Shown: positions 37,090 to 49,018 of the stretch, piece by piece
How positions within the stretch are numbered: position 1 is the first letter of the stretch
How the letters are laid out: each line of letters opens with the position of its first letter
From: Azolla caroliniana
Taxonomy: Eukaryota > Polypodiophyta
Direction: 5' to 3'
NCBI GenBank assembly: GCA_043228905.1
Contig: JBHGNT010000001.1
Location: 4,278,001-4,342,000, forward strand
DNA: 64,000 bases
Made by a program: the position numbers and the translations under genes
Notes under the pieces: model-generated
Databases searched by the model: none
What the model was told of the DNA's origin: nothing
What the model saw: the letters and a program-made list of their open reading frames with translations, nothing else

Positions 37090-37974
37090 AGAGACATGGA
37101 GTTGTTTTTCTTTTTCCAAAACAAAATATCCTTCCATTAGTTTTAAAAAACCTATCAAGTACAAACTACAAAAGAGATGAAAAAGAAGAGGAAAAAGGAC
37201 TATCCCAATGACTAGCCATGGATCCTGCCGCCTACTTTCATCATACCAGAAAATGACATCATAATAATTAGACACCTTATAGAGGCCTTCAAGGATAGAG
37301 TTGTATAGCATTTTCATTCTTATCCTACTCAATATATCCCAATAACATGGCAAGCCGTTGTATCATATCTCCTCGAATCATATGTGATAAATGGCGACCT
37401 TCAACTTGCCTTCATTACATAAGACTTTGCAAGTATAATTATTCGTGATCGCTCCAACATGTATGCTATCACCTTAAAACCGTAGGTCCAATTGAAGCTT
37501 CAACCATTGCTTCACAACGTATTGTATATCCTAAGCAAACAAGCTTCCAACCTGGTTCTATATTCCCTCCATTATCTTGAAACTACCTCGTATACATGAA
37601 GACAATGAACCACTTGTATGCTCACACAACTTAGGAGAACCATAGCATGCAGAACATTCTTTAAATTACATCGTTTTGCCACATCCAGTCCTTGTTGGAA
37701 ATGAAAACCTTGATCCTTCCTATTAACATTACTTTCGTGACCATCCTAAGGATCACCCATTTCTTTCCACCAGCAATAAATTCTCAAACTGTGCTCATGC
37801 TTCAATTGTTGCTCCACCTTTACAGTACCAATCTTCGCTGATCCATGCTCAACATATCTTGTAATAGATGCATTTCACAAGAGAACATGTTTTTTTGCAA
37901 GAATATCATTTACATCTCGAACTGAAATATCATCGACTGTTTTTTGTGTTTTTTTCCAGATTGGCACATATAGC

Positions 37975-38365
37975 ATACGTATCCAACAAAGCATTGCCAA
38001 GCTCAATACTGTCTTTTAACAGCCTCTTACCGATAATTTCAATGTGATTTTCTATGCATGTCAATCACTCTTTCACTGCCACCTTGGCAAACTTCTCAAG
38101 GCCAAAATCAGTGCATCCCACACATCCTTGTATCTCGAAATCAAAGTTGAAAATATTTCTTATACCTCACCAAGTAAACCACAAAAAAAATCTCTGTTGA
38201 GCCATGATCCACCTATCCACCTATAGCATATATCCAACAAAGCCTTTCCAAGCTCAATATTGTCTTCTAGCAGCCTGTTATTGATGATTCCATTGCGAGT
38301 TTCTGTGCCTATTAACATTCCTACAGTGCCACCTGTTGGTAATATCCTGAAATTAGTGCATTTTT
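37975..38365. repeat. Diverged tandem pair (about 245-bp period) inside the LINE 3' part
   Basis: The motif 'atccaacaaagc.ttgccaag' with 'ctcaata.tgtctt' and 'cagcct.tta' occurs at about 37981 and about 38231. The copies are diverged and non-coding. Confidence 0.55.
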
Positions 38366-38539
38366 AGAAACCATAACCTGAACCGGAAGTCCCGCTTTCC
38401 TCATAGGTAAAGCACACAAGATGAGGGTCATAAGGCGGCCTTCTAGCGTCTTCCATTACTTTGTCTCCACAGAAAGAAGTTGCATCGTGAAACACCATCC
38501 TTCTTCAACCTGCTCATAGTTAGCTATACGTACAACGTG

Positions 38540-39895
38540 CTACAATTGTCTCCACTCATCCTCCCCAGAAAAGAAAAAAAGAAAACCACTCCCCAAATTT
38601 GAAAAGTAAATGAAACATAATCTATCCTCCTTGTCACTCCCTAGAACTGCTTCAACATCCTTTAACATCATCCATCTCTGCCCCATAGTAAAAAGATTTA
38701 CTCATAAGGATGGCTTCCCCAAGCAAAGCCAAACCACTCTTGTAATTTCCACTTTCAATGTACACAAAGTAGCTACATCTTGAGACAATCTTCTATTTTT
38801 CACATTTAACCTACTCATAAATGGCAAAACATAAGGCATGGTACCAAATGTATACATCCTAGTACAATACCTTTTGACAATTTGTCTCCACTCATCCTCC
38901 CTAGAAAAATGAGAAAACCAGTCCCCAACTTTGAAAAGTCATTGAAACATAATCTAGCCTCCTGTCACTCCCTAGAACTACTTCAACATCCTTTGACATC
39001 ATCCATCTTTGTCAAAAACACGAAGCAAAAAGATTTTCCCCCATAAGGATGGCTTCCCCAAGCAAAGCCAAACCACTCTTCTAATTCCACTTTCAACGTA
39101 CACAAAGTAGCTGCATCTTAATGCAGTCTTCTATTTTCCACATTCGACTTGCTCATAGTCAGCAATACATAAAACCTACTATAAATGTATACATCTTAGT
39201 ACAATACCTTTTGACAGTTTGTCTCCACTCATCCTCCCCAGAAAAATGAGAAAACCACTCCCCAAATTTGAAAAGTAATTGACATAATCTAGCCTCTCTG
39301 TCACTCCCTAGGATTGCTTCAACATCCTTTTACATCATCCATCTTTGTCACAAGCAGAAAGCAAAAAGATTTTCCCATGAGGATGGCTTCCCCAAGCAAA
39401 GCCAAACCAGTCTTCTATTTTCCATTTTCAACATACACAAAATAGCTGCATCTTACAATAGTCTTCTATTTTCCCCATTCATACATAAGACCTACAACCA
39501 AATGTATACATCCTAGTACAATACCTTTTGACAATTTGACTCCAATCATCCTTCCTAGAAAAATGAGAAAACCACTCCCCAAATTTGAAAAGTAATTGAA
39601 ACATAATCTAGCCTCCCTGTCACTCCCTAGAACTGCTTCAACATCCTTTAACATCATCCATCTTTGTCACAAGCACAAAGCAAAAAAAAAAAAAAAACCC
39701 CATAAGGATGATTTCCCCGAGCAAAACCAAACCACTCTTCTATTCTCCACCTTCAACCTACTCACATTCAAACCTAATGCCAAATGTATACCTCCTAGTA
39801 CAACACCTTTTAAGAATTTGTCTCCACTCATCCTCAGAAAAATGAGAAAATCACTCCCCAAATTTGAAAAATAAATGAACCCCACCATTGAATAG
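38540..39895. repeat. Tandem array of about 280-340 bp units, four full copies and a partial fifth
   Basis: Units start near 38540, 38880, 39217, 39534 and 39816 with 'ttgtctccactcatcctcc'. They share 'ccactccccaaatttgaaaa', 'tgtcactccctagaactgct' and 'gatggcttccccaagcaaag', and end with 'tagtacaataccttttgaca'. The fifth is cut short at about 39895. The array is wholly inside the LINE bounded by its target duplication. Confidence 0.88.
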
Positions 39896-42800
39896 TTATA
39901 GTAAATGCTTCATCCAACACCCTCCATCAACTATAGAAGAAAATGTATCAACTAATACGAAATAAGTTATAATAAAGAATATTTAACATAAACCTCCATG
40001 TCACTCCATAGAAATGCTTCATTACATCCACTCACTATCCATTCTAATAGTACTAATAAATACTTCATCCACGCTCACCATTTGTCCATGGTACCTGTCC
40101 AATGACACTGCTTCATAGTCCATCGAGGAAACAACCATCGTGGTGGCACATAATTCCAATAGTTTTCATATGTCACATCCATCCATAGAGGTATTGGCCA
40201 CCATGTCTGATGAATTTTTCTTCTTTTCTTATGCACCTTTTCTGCTGGTCCTTTAATATTATCGTACTCTCCCTTAACTGTGTGTACCAAGTTGTCCCAG
40301 AACATCTTTATCATATCCACCACATTATACTCGATACCTTCATATTTCTTGCTGCATCGACACTTCCACCACACCCATAAAGCATTAATCGAGACAATAT
40401 TCCAAACAAAAGACTTTTTAAAATATTTACCACCCGAACTATTTGGGAGAACTGCTTCAATTCTATTCTCCAACACACGCAATGCTTCCACACATTACTC
40501 CCCCTCGTACATGGATACTTGGACATCCAAAGACCCCCAAAGACCCCAAAGAACAGCTCCCCATGTAAAAATTGCTCCTCTATATTTACAAGAAAACATC
40601 CTTAGTATTCTTCCCCAATATTTTTGAGCTGCAATACAAGTCCAAAACAAATGTTTCAAAGTCTCCTCATGTAATTGGCAACACACACAATAACAATCCT
40701 GAACCTGTCCTTTTAGATGACAACCTATAGGTAAAGCATAATGAAGTAATAACCACTTAAAAGAAATGGCTGTCCGCAGACATGGTAAATTCCATAAACT
40801 CTTCAAGTAAGCTGCAAAATATTGAGGCGATATTGCACCTGACTCCCAATACTTTTGTGCAGCAGGACTTATGGAATGGCGTTGCAACAAGGAGCGTCTC
40901 CCATAGGCCACAAAATACTGAAAAAAAGGAGAGTCCTACTTTCTTGTTCATTTGTCGAGGCCCTTCCAACCAACCGCCATGCGTAATTAACCGGGTCCCA
41001 ATTAAGGTGTTCCACCGACTTACTTTGAAATGACCACAGTTGTCATGCGTGGTCTGCCAAAAAAGGGTTAGGATCTAGGAAAATCTTCTTCTCTAACCTA
41101 GCAATGACCCTAACGGGTTTTTGGGAGGCTAGTTGCATAACTTCAGCTTCAGAGACATGGAGTTGTTATAGTTGTATCCATCATGTTCGAGTCTATTTCT
41201 CATATGCTATAGAAAAGGTAATTGGTATCGTGAATCTTCCGGTCAATAACATCGTTACTTTGAAGATCAATGAAATTAATATTGTTGGAAATAGAAAGAG
41301 AGTTAAGATGAGAGAATTGTTTTAAGTCATCAAGGATGTAATTTCATGTTCCAAATTGGGAGTTTGTTCAATGATGGATTTGTTAGGTGTACTGTTTGAG
41401 CAAGTGCCAACTACCCTCACATTTGTGGACAATGTAAACATTGGATATGATTGATGGGTTAAAAACATTGGTCTTAACAACCTATTGCGCACAAACCAAC
41501 CTTACAAAATGTTTTAGAGATAGTTGCAAACACATTCTTTGCTAGACATTTCTTTGGAGCTATGCGGTGCACAAGATAAGCTCGATCTTTTTCAAATGGT
41601 ATTCTATATAAAAAAACAAGGAAACATGGATTTTCTTATCATAGAAAGGAGTGTTTCTATTAGCATTTGCATGTTTTGAAGGAACAATGTTTGTTTTAAG
41701 CTCAATATATAGAATAAGGGTTAGTCAACAGAAAGAAGGCTATATATATTCTTAAGTACTAGGACTCTCAAGATGAAGGTCTGTGGGTATGCTTTTTTAG
41801 GGCTTTCTTAGAAATGCAATGCAGATTTCTTCTCTCACTATGCTAGAGATTGTGTGGAGATAGAAATTTCAATCTATCCGACTTGAGAATTTTACATGTA
41901 TTGAATCTTGATAATGAGGTTTTAATGTTGTGTTTTATTTTATTTACTTTTTTATTTAGTTACATTTATTTAGGTTTATTCTCAATGACGAGACAACATT
42001 TTAAGGTGTAATATCTAGTTTGGTCTTTTTTTTTTCCATAAAGATTTCCTTCATTAGTATTAAGAAAAAATGCTGTAAGGCTACAAACTGTACAATTAGA
42101 GAGTGTTATATACAAAAAGGATAATTAGGGGAAGGGCCAGGGATGATGATATTTCTAGATAGGACTATGAATAGAGGCAACTTTCTCCATAACTGCAGTA
42201 ATTTTTTCCTTTTCTTAAGAACAACCTCTAAAGGGCCCGACATATTGTCATATTGCCCACGCACTACCGCCAATAAGTTGTCCATAATTCTAGCAATATA
42301 TCTGAGAGAAGGGGAATTATAGAATCATATCGTCTTTTACATCGACACTTCCATAAGGTCCATAATGTAACCATGGATAATGTTTTCCATACATGGGCTG
42401 CATGCATTTGCTTTCGAGGTTGCTGAAAAGGGGAGACAGATATTAGATGCCTGTTGACGACTGTCTTAGCCTCTAGAGCATCATCTGCCTCATACAATAA
42501 GAGATTGGAATGGAGAACCCCCCATACCGTTGATCCCCAGGAGAATAGGCAACCTACATTAATTGTTAGGAATAAAGAAAGAACTTTATTCTATACCTGT
42601 TGGGCTATTGAATAAGACAAGAGAGCATGCTTGGTAGTTTCTTGCAAGTCACCACAATAACTACATTGTCTAAGAATGGGTGCCACGTTTCCTTTCAAAG
42701 ACTAACCTACTGGTAGTGTTGCATGTAGTAAAAGCCATCTAAAGAGAGTGTATTTTGTTGGTCCCCTAAAAGACCAAATCCATTTCCAATAAGCCTTCAA

Positions 42801-43443
42801 GTGATTGCTTGATACATCCCACTTATTCCAGTGCTTTTGAGCCGTAGGAGTTGGAATATTCTTAGACATGAGTAAGGTTCTTCCAAATTTCACAGTATAT
42901 TGAAAGAACAAATTTTTTTGCATTGGATCCATCATGGGACTAGTCCAAGACCATCCCCCTGGGTCCACATTAGCCTATTAATTAGCTGTCGTGCATGCAT
43001 ATCCGACAAATGGGCTATTGACGGTTGTGGATCCAAGAGCCATTTCTTACCAGTTTTGGCAATCACCCTAACTGGAACAACAAGTAGGTTTTGCAGCAAA
43101 TTATCAGAGGGTGTATAAGGTTGCAATTTATCTTGTTGAATATGGAAATAAAAAATACACTCATATGTAGAAATTCCTTTAACAAAGAGCATCATGCCAT
43201 TCGTCAGGCAACCAAACCACATATGCTCTTGCATTAGCTGAAGTCATGATGAGGCCTGAGAGAAGGCTGCTGAAATATCCATTGTCATTGTCTTCGCCCT
43301 GTCATGACGACATACATTTTGGTCTTACAAGGATTGGAGCCCAAGACGTCTTGGGCTATATGTTAGACCTTAACCATTATACTAACATATATGATGTATA
43401 GTTATAATAAATGTATTATTAGTTATTACAAGATATCTAGAGT

Positions 43444-43521
43444 ATTCCAGAACATTCTAGGATATTCCATGATTATATTAAATATCATAAATATCTAAAA
43501 TATTCTAGAACATTCTAGAAT
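43444..43521 (+). promoter_or_regulatory. Heat-shock-element arrays in the 5' LTR
   Basis: Two clusters of alternating nTTCn/nGAAn pentamers. The first, 43445-43467, has five units with one mismatch (GGA for GAA). The second, 43503-43520, is TTCtaGAAcaTTCtaGAA, four perfect units. The second ends 15 bp before a TATA box. This matches the consensus bound by heat-shock transcription factors; actual heat response is inference. Confidence 0.75.
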
Positions 43522-43535
43522 ACTCCATAAGGACC

Positions 43536-43543
43536 TATAAATA
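43536..43543 (+). promoter_or_regulatory. TATA box of the 5' LTR
   Basis: 'tataaata' within 'cctataaatagg'. The U3/R border would be expected about 30 bp downstream. The same box is at 48807-48814 in the 3' LTR. Confidence 0.75.
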
Positions 43544-44295
43544 GGTGTCTATTCATTCATCACAACTCATTCGGTTCAACACCAGTTTGTAGCCCCTTAG
43601 CCTACTCTTTGTAATCCTTGCTCTCTTATAATATGAACTCTCTTTCCATTTCTAGTGTTCTTTCTCTCTCTCTCTCCCTCTACCTTCTATTGATATCTTA
43701 TTTTTCTCTTTCCTATTCTCAAGTCACGACAGTTCGAACCAAATCTATCTCTTTTCTTCTTCTCCAACTTCTTCTTCTTATCTTAAGCTTATTCAAGCAA
43801 ATCTAGCAATTTTCTATCGCAACTATGGAGTCCGTCAGCAAGCAAGAATATATGCGTGTTCTCTCTGAGCTCGAAATGCTAACAACCAAATTCGTGGCAC
43901 TAGAGCATGAAAATCAAAGATTGTTGGGAGACCTACAACAAGTAAGTGTTGAGAAAGTACAACAATATGAAGAATTATCTCAACGGGTGCATCAATGGGA
44001 GACTACTCTATTGCAATGACAAGCGGCGGAAGTTCAAACCTCGCCGAAGGAACCCAAGATTAGTCTGCCGGCCAAGTTTGATGGTACAAGGTCTCAATTT
44101 TGTGGATTTTTAAATCAGGTACGACTTTTGATTAAATTGCATCCTAGCCGTTACCCAACTGATGTTGCTCGTGTGGATCTAGTTGGTACCTTGTTAACGG
44201 GTACCGCATTAGCGTGGTTTGCACCACTCCTAGAGAAGCACTCACCATTATTAGAAGATTTTGAAGGGTTTATTAATGAGTTCCAAGCCAACTTT

Positions 44296-44913
44296 GGAGA
44301 CACTTATAGTATGAGGACTGCAATAAACAAAATTCGGCGATTACGACAAGGAGATCGTCAAGCTTCCGCTTATGTTGTAGATTTTTGCCTTCTAGCATGT
44401 GATATTCCATGGGACGAGGTGGCCGTAATGGACCAATTTCGTCAAGGTCTGCGCAATGATGTGAAGGATTTACTTCTTACCTTCCATGATGATCCAAAAT
44501 CTCTTACTGAAGCAATAAGCCGGGCCGTGCGATGTGACAATCGCTTATTTGAGCAGTGTTTTGAGCGCCAAGAAATGTTACGCTTCCGACAAACAGAAAC
44601 ATATGGAGACACTTATAGTATGAGGACTGCAATAAACAAAATTCGGCGATTACGACAAGGAGATCGTCAAGCTTCCGCTTATGCTGTAGATTTTTGCCTT
44701 CTAGCATGTGATATTCCATGGGACGAGGTGGCCTTAATGGACCAATTTCGTCAAGGTCTGCGCAATGATGTGAAGGATTTACTTCTTACCTTCCATGATG
44801 ATCCAAAATCTCTTACTGAAGCAATAAGCTGGGCCGTGCGATGTGACAATCGCTTATTTGAGCAGTGTTTTGAGCGCCAAGAAATGTTACGCTTCCGACA
44901 AACAGAAACATAT
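44296..44913 (+). repeat. In-frame 309-bp tandem duplication within gag
   Basis: Positions 44296-44604 and 44605-44913 are almost identical (visible changes give YVVD/YAVD, VAVMD/VALMD and SRAVR/SWAVR). Each encodes 103 residues starting GDTYSMRTAINKIRRLRQGD. The duplication keeps the reading frame and doubles the C-terminal part of the capsid-like retrotransposon gag domain. Confidence 0.92.
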
Positions 44914-47900
44914 GCTTCGGTGGTTGCAACGCCACCCCAAGTATCAAAGTCAAGTGTGGTGGAAGGCCCTACTCCAATGGAAATCGAGACAACACGACAT
45001 CGAGGACCATTATCGGATGCTGAAAAGCAACGATAGCGAGCGAATCGTCTATGCCTCTATTATGGTGGTCCAGGGCATATTACTGTGAATTGTCCACATA
45101 AACCACGACGACAAGTTAACCAAGTAAGTGCTCATGACAATCCCATCTCAATTTCTGCCCCGCCTTCTCGTAACCCAAGTAGGCCTAGTAGTCCCTGTCT
45201 TAAAAATACATTTGATGTCTTGAGCCAATTAGATGATGTGTTAAACGAGTAAGTCCGGCCAAAATCGGAGCCATTTGGTTGGACAGCCCTAGGCATGTAA
45301 CGCCTGTCCCTAGTTGTGGTTCCATTTCATCCGGTCACGTTAGTCGAGTTTTCTCTGCACAAGTTGAGCTTAACACATCTAGGTGCCATCGAGTCCCAGC
45401 TTCTGCCCTCTTAGACTCTGGAGCCAACTCTTGTTTCATGGATCGTGAGTTTGCTGTAATGCATAATATTCAGTTGCATAAGCTCCCAAGCCCAATGTCA
45501 GTCGGAGTCATTGATGGACGCCCCATAGCATCAAGTGATATAGTTGAAGAGTCTGAACCAATTCATGTAGTCCTAGGCAATTTGGCTAGTGTCATCTCAT
45601 TCAACATCATTTGTAGTTCAGAGCAAGTCTCCCTAGTTCTTGGTCTTCCATGGTTTGAGCTACATAACCCAACTATCGATTGGAGAAAAAGAACCATTGA
45701 AGAGGTCACAATACAGTCTGAGCCCTTAAAACTCCAACAAAGGATATGGCATTCCAAAAAATTTCGACAATCTCTATACATCAATTACGTGAGGAAGGAC
45801 GGAAGGAAGACATGTTGGTGTTTGCAGTTTTAGCAACTCCCACATCGAGCTCACAAGAATCGGCGGTCCAACTACCGAAGAAATATATAGAATTCTCCAA
45901 TGTTTTTGATAAGGTGAAGGCCAATAGATTACCAGAGCATCGACCATATGATTGCCCGATTGATTTGTAGCCCGGAAAAGAGCCTCCATAGGGGCCAATT
46001 TATAACCTTTCAACCACGGAGTTAGAGGTTCTTCGAGAATATATCGATGAGAACTTGGCGAATGGGTTTATCCAGCATTCAAGATCTCCTGCTGACGCAC
46101 CCATATTTTTCGTTAAGAAGAAAGATGGTTCGCTTCGTCTGGTCGTGGATTATCGAGGATTGAATAAAGTAACTATTCGAAACCGATATGCTCTACCATT
46201 GATTTCGAGCCTTTTGGAACGCCTCAATGGAGCTAAGTATTTCACAAAGTTAGATCTTCGAGGTGCTTACAATCTTGTTCGAATTCGTCCTGAGGATGGA
46301 TGGAAGACTACTTTTCGTACTCATTATGGCCATTTTGAGTATACAATGATGCCATTTGGTCTCACGAATGCACCAACAGTTTTCCAACATATGGCGAATG
46401 ACATTTTTCGAGATTTCCTCGATATTTTCATCATAATTTACCTAGATGATATCTTGATCTACTCAAAAACTCAAGAGGATCATGATATACACATTCGACA
46501 AGCTTTGCAACGGTTGCGTGAATATGGTCTCTATGCAAAATTGGAGAAGTGCAGTTTTGACCAACGTCAAGTGGAATTTTTGGGGTACATAGTCTCTTCA
46601 CATGGCATCTCTATGGATCCAGCAAAGGTTCAAACAATTTTGGATTGGCAAACACCATAGTCTGTGCGAGATGTACAATGTTTTTTAGGGTTCGCAAACT
46701 TTTATTGCAAGTTCATCAAAGATTATTCAAAGATCGTATTGCCCCTCACTCAACTGACATAGAAGAATCAACCATTTATGTGGAGTATAAATGCAAACTC
46801 TTCATTTGAAGGATTAAAGCAAGCATTTACATCCGCACCAATTTTGATGCATGTTGATCCATTGAAGCGCTTTATACTAGAAACTGATGCATTCGACTTT
46901 GCACTAGGAAGCGTATTATCCCAGATTAGCAATGATGGCCAACTGCACCCTGTGGCTTTTCATTCACGGAAATTCGAAGCTGTAGAAATCAACTATAAGA
47001 TTCATGACAAAGAGCTTCTTGCCATTGTGGATTCTTTTCAACAATGGTGTCATTTTTTGGAGGGTTCGTCTCAACAAATCATTGTCTATAATGATCACAA
47101 AAATCTAACGTACTTCCAAAGTGCTCGAGTCTTGAGTCATTGACAAGCTCGTTGAGCGCAGTTTTTAACTCGTTTTGATTTCGTAATTCTATATCATCCT
47201 GGGACGCAACAAGGCAAAGCAGATGCTTTATCTCGGCGTTCATATATGGAACTTTAACCAGGAGAGGCCGCATTTGAAAGTTAGAAGCAAATCCTCTTGG
47301 GTCCTGACTGTCTACGACTAATGGCTTTTCATGCTATAGACACACCCGAGGATTCAAGTATTCTAGACTCCATTCGGGAGCATATTGAGACTGATGAATT
47401 TGCCCAAGATATTCGCCCAAGATATTCTGAATTCGCCCAAGACTTCGCCATTTTGTTATACGATCCAAAAAACCTCGACATCATCCATATGGCTTATTAC
47501 AACCAATGCCTATTCCTGAGAGTCCATGGAAATCTATTTCATTGGACTTCATTACGGATCTACCACCTTCCAAGGGTTTTGATTCTATTCTCACGATAGT
47601 AGATCGTTTTACCAAGATGGCACATTTTCTTCCCTGCACAAAGGCCATTACGAGCCAAGAGACAATTGAGTTACTCATGCGAGATGTGTTTCGGCATCAT
47701 GGTCTTCTTGATGATATTATTAGTGATCGGGGTCCCCAGTTCATCTCAAAATTTTGGCGGCACATGTTCAAACTCTTACATACTTCTTGCAAACTCTCTT
47801 CTAGCTACCATCCAGAAACTAACGGACAGAGTGAGCGCACCAACCAAACAGTAGAACAATATCTTCGTTTTTTTGTCAACTATCAACAAGATGATTGGGT

Positions 47901-48618
47901 TGATCTATTACATTTGGCGGAATTTGCTTACAACAACTCAGAACATTCTTCTACTGGATATTCCCCATTTTTTGCAAACATTGGGTACCATCCTTGTTGG
48001 ACTATGCTTGAATATCCTGAACTCCCGACAAACCCGACTGCTGAAGATCGGCTCACCTGACTCCAAGAAGTTCAAGATATCCTTTTGCACCATTTATGTG
48101 ATGCTCAAAACACTCAAAAGAAGGTTGCCGACCGTCATCGACGTGATTCATCGACTACGTTTCAAGTGGGAGATCAAGTATGGCTTTTACAAGGTCGCAT
48201 TAAAACAACCCGACCTTGTTGCAAATTGGATTATCAACGTTTTTGCCCATATGTGATATCTGGTAAGATCAATGATGTGGCATTTCGCCTTGATCTTCCC
48301 CCTCATATGCATCTTCACCCGGTCTTCCATGTTTCACTTTTGGAGTCGTACACAACCAACTCTATTCCAGGCCGTCTTACATCTCCCCCACCTCTAATCG
48401 AAGTTTCGGATGGCTCTGAATATGAAGTTGCTACCATTCTCGACTCCAAGATCGTTCGCAACAAACTGTATTATTTGGTTGACTGGTTAGGTTATACACC
48501 TAATGATTGAACATGGGAACCTCTTGAGAATCTTGCTAATGCCTCCGAACTGATTGCTACGTTTCACAACAAATATCCTCATAAACCAAGTCCGAAATCT
48601 TGCCTTCCGACTCGTATT

Positions 48619-48927
48619 TCTTGGTCTATATGTTAGACCTTTAACCATTATACTAACATATATGATGTATAGTTATAATAAATGTATTATTAGTTATTAC
48701 AAGATATTTAGAGTATTCTAGAACATTCTAGGATATTCCATGATTATATTAAATATCATAAATATCTAAAATATTCTAGAACATTCTAGAATACTCCATG
48801 AGGACCTATAAATAGGTGTCTATTCATTCATCACAACTCATTCGGTTCAACACCAGTTTGTAGCCCCTTAGCCTACTCTTTGTAATCCTTGCTCTCTTAT
48901 AATATAAACTCTCTTTCCATTTCTAGT

Positions 48928-48967
<40 letters not shown>

Positions 48968-49018
48968 TACCTTCTATTGTCATCTTAGTTTTCTCTCTCC
49001 TATTCTCAAGTCACGACA
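48619..49018 (+). repeat. 3' LTR of the chromovirus
   Basis: Second LTR copy. It carries both heat-shock-element clusters (48716-48738 and 48774-48791) and the TATA box (48807-48814). It has a longer (CT)n tract (about 48931-48962) than the 5' LTR. Confidence 0.88.

Larger units (their letters stand above)
37107..41150 (-). mobile_element. LINE (zf-RVT type) with 17-bp target duplication and an array in its 3' part
   Basis: The duplication 'agagacatggagttgtt' flanks it at 37090-37106 and 41151-41167; the A-tail (T on plus) is at the left. The minus strand encodes the C-terminal part of ORF2: a zinc-binding RT domain (40495-40911: LPCLRTAISFKWLLLHYALP, CVCCQLHEETLKHLFWTC) and a tail (40075-40491) ending near PPRWLFPRWT, as in the LINE at 23049-24855. 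The next 2.9 kb down to the tail are non-coding and hold tandem repeats. Total 4.0 kb. Either the 3' UTR is unusually long or another sequence is nested in it. Confidence 0.85.
43349..43731 (+). repeat. 5' LTR of the chromovirus
   Basis: It matches 48619-49018 along its length. Similarity begins at 'tcttgg' (43349), although the canonical LTR start 'tgttagacc' is at 43361. It ends 'tcacgaca'. The flanks do not give a clean 5-bp duplication ('agacg' left, 'acacg' right if the outer limits are used). The 3' part holds a CT microsatellite shorter than in the other LTR. Confidence 0.88.
43349..49018 (+). mobile_element. Ty3/gypsy chromovirus LTR retrotransposon, near full length, non-autonomous
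   Basis: Two LTRs of about 380-400 bp flank a gag-pol region. Gag (43825-45036 with one stop at about 44017) has an N-terminal coiled-coil-like segment and a 103-aa internal duplication. The CCHC knuckle reads CLYYGGPGHITVNC, with the second Cys changed. Protease ALLDSGANSCFMD is at 45400-45445. RT is 46055-46660 with YLDDILIYS, followed by RNase H with ETDAFDFALG to about 47140. The integrase core is 47506-48060 (DRGPQF, HPETNGQSERTNQ), but its N-terminal zinc region is missing. A chromodomain follows (about 48418-48570: YEVATILDSKIV, YYLVDWLGY). Several stops make it defective. LTR copies differ by about ten changes plus CT-repeat length, so the insertion is fairly young. Confidence 0.92.

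Noticed and set aside
43732-43760. Primer-binding site of the chromovirus
   Set aside because: The sequence after the 5' LTR (gttcgaaccaaatc) does not start with the usual TGG and I could not match a tRNA 3' end.
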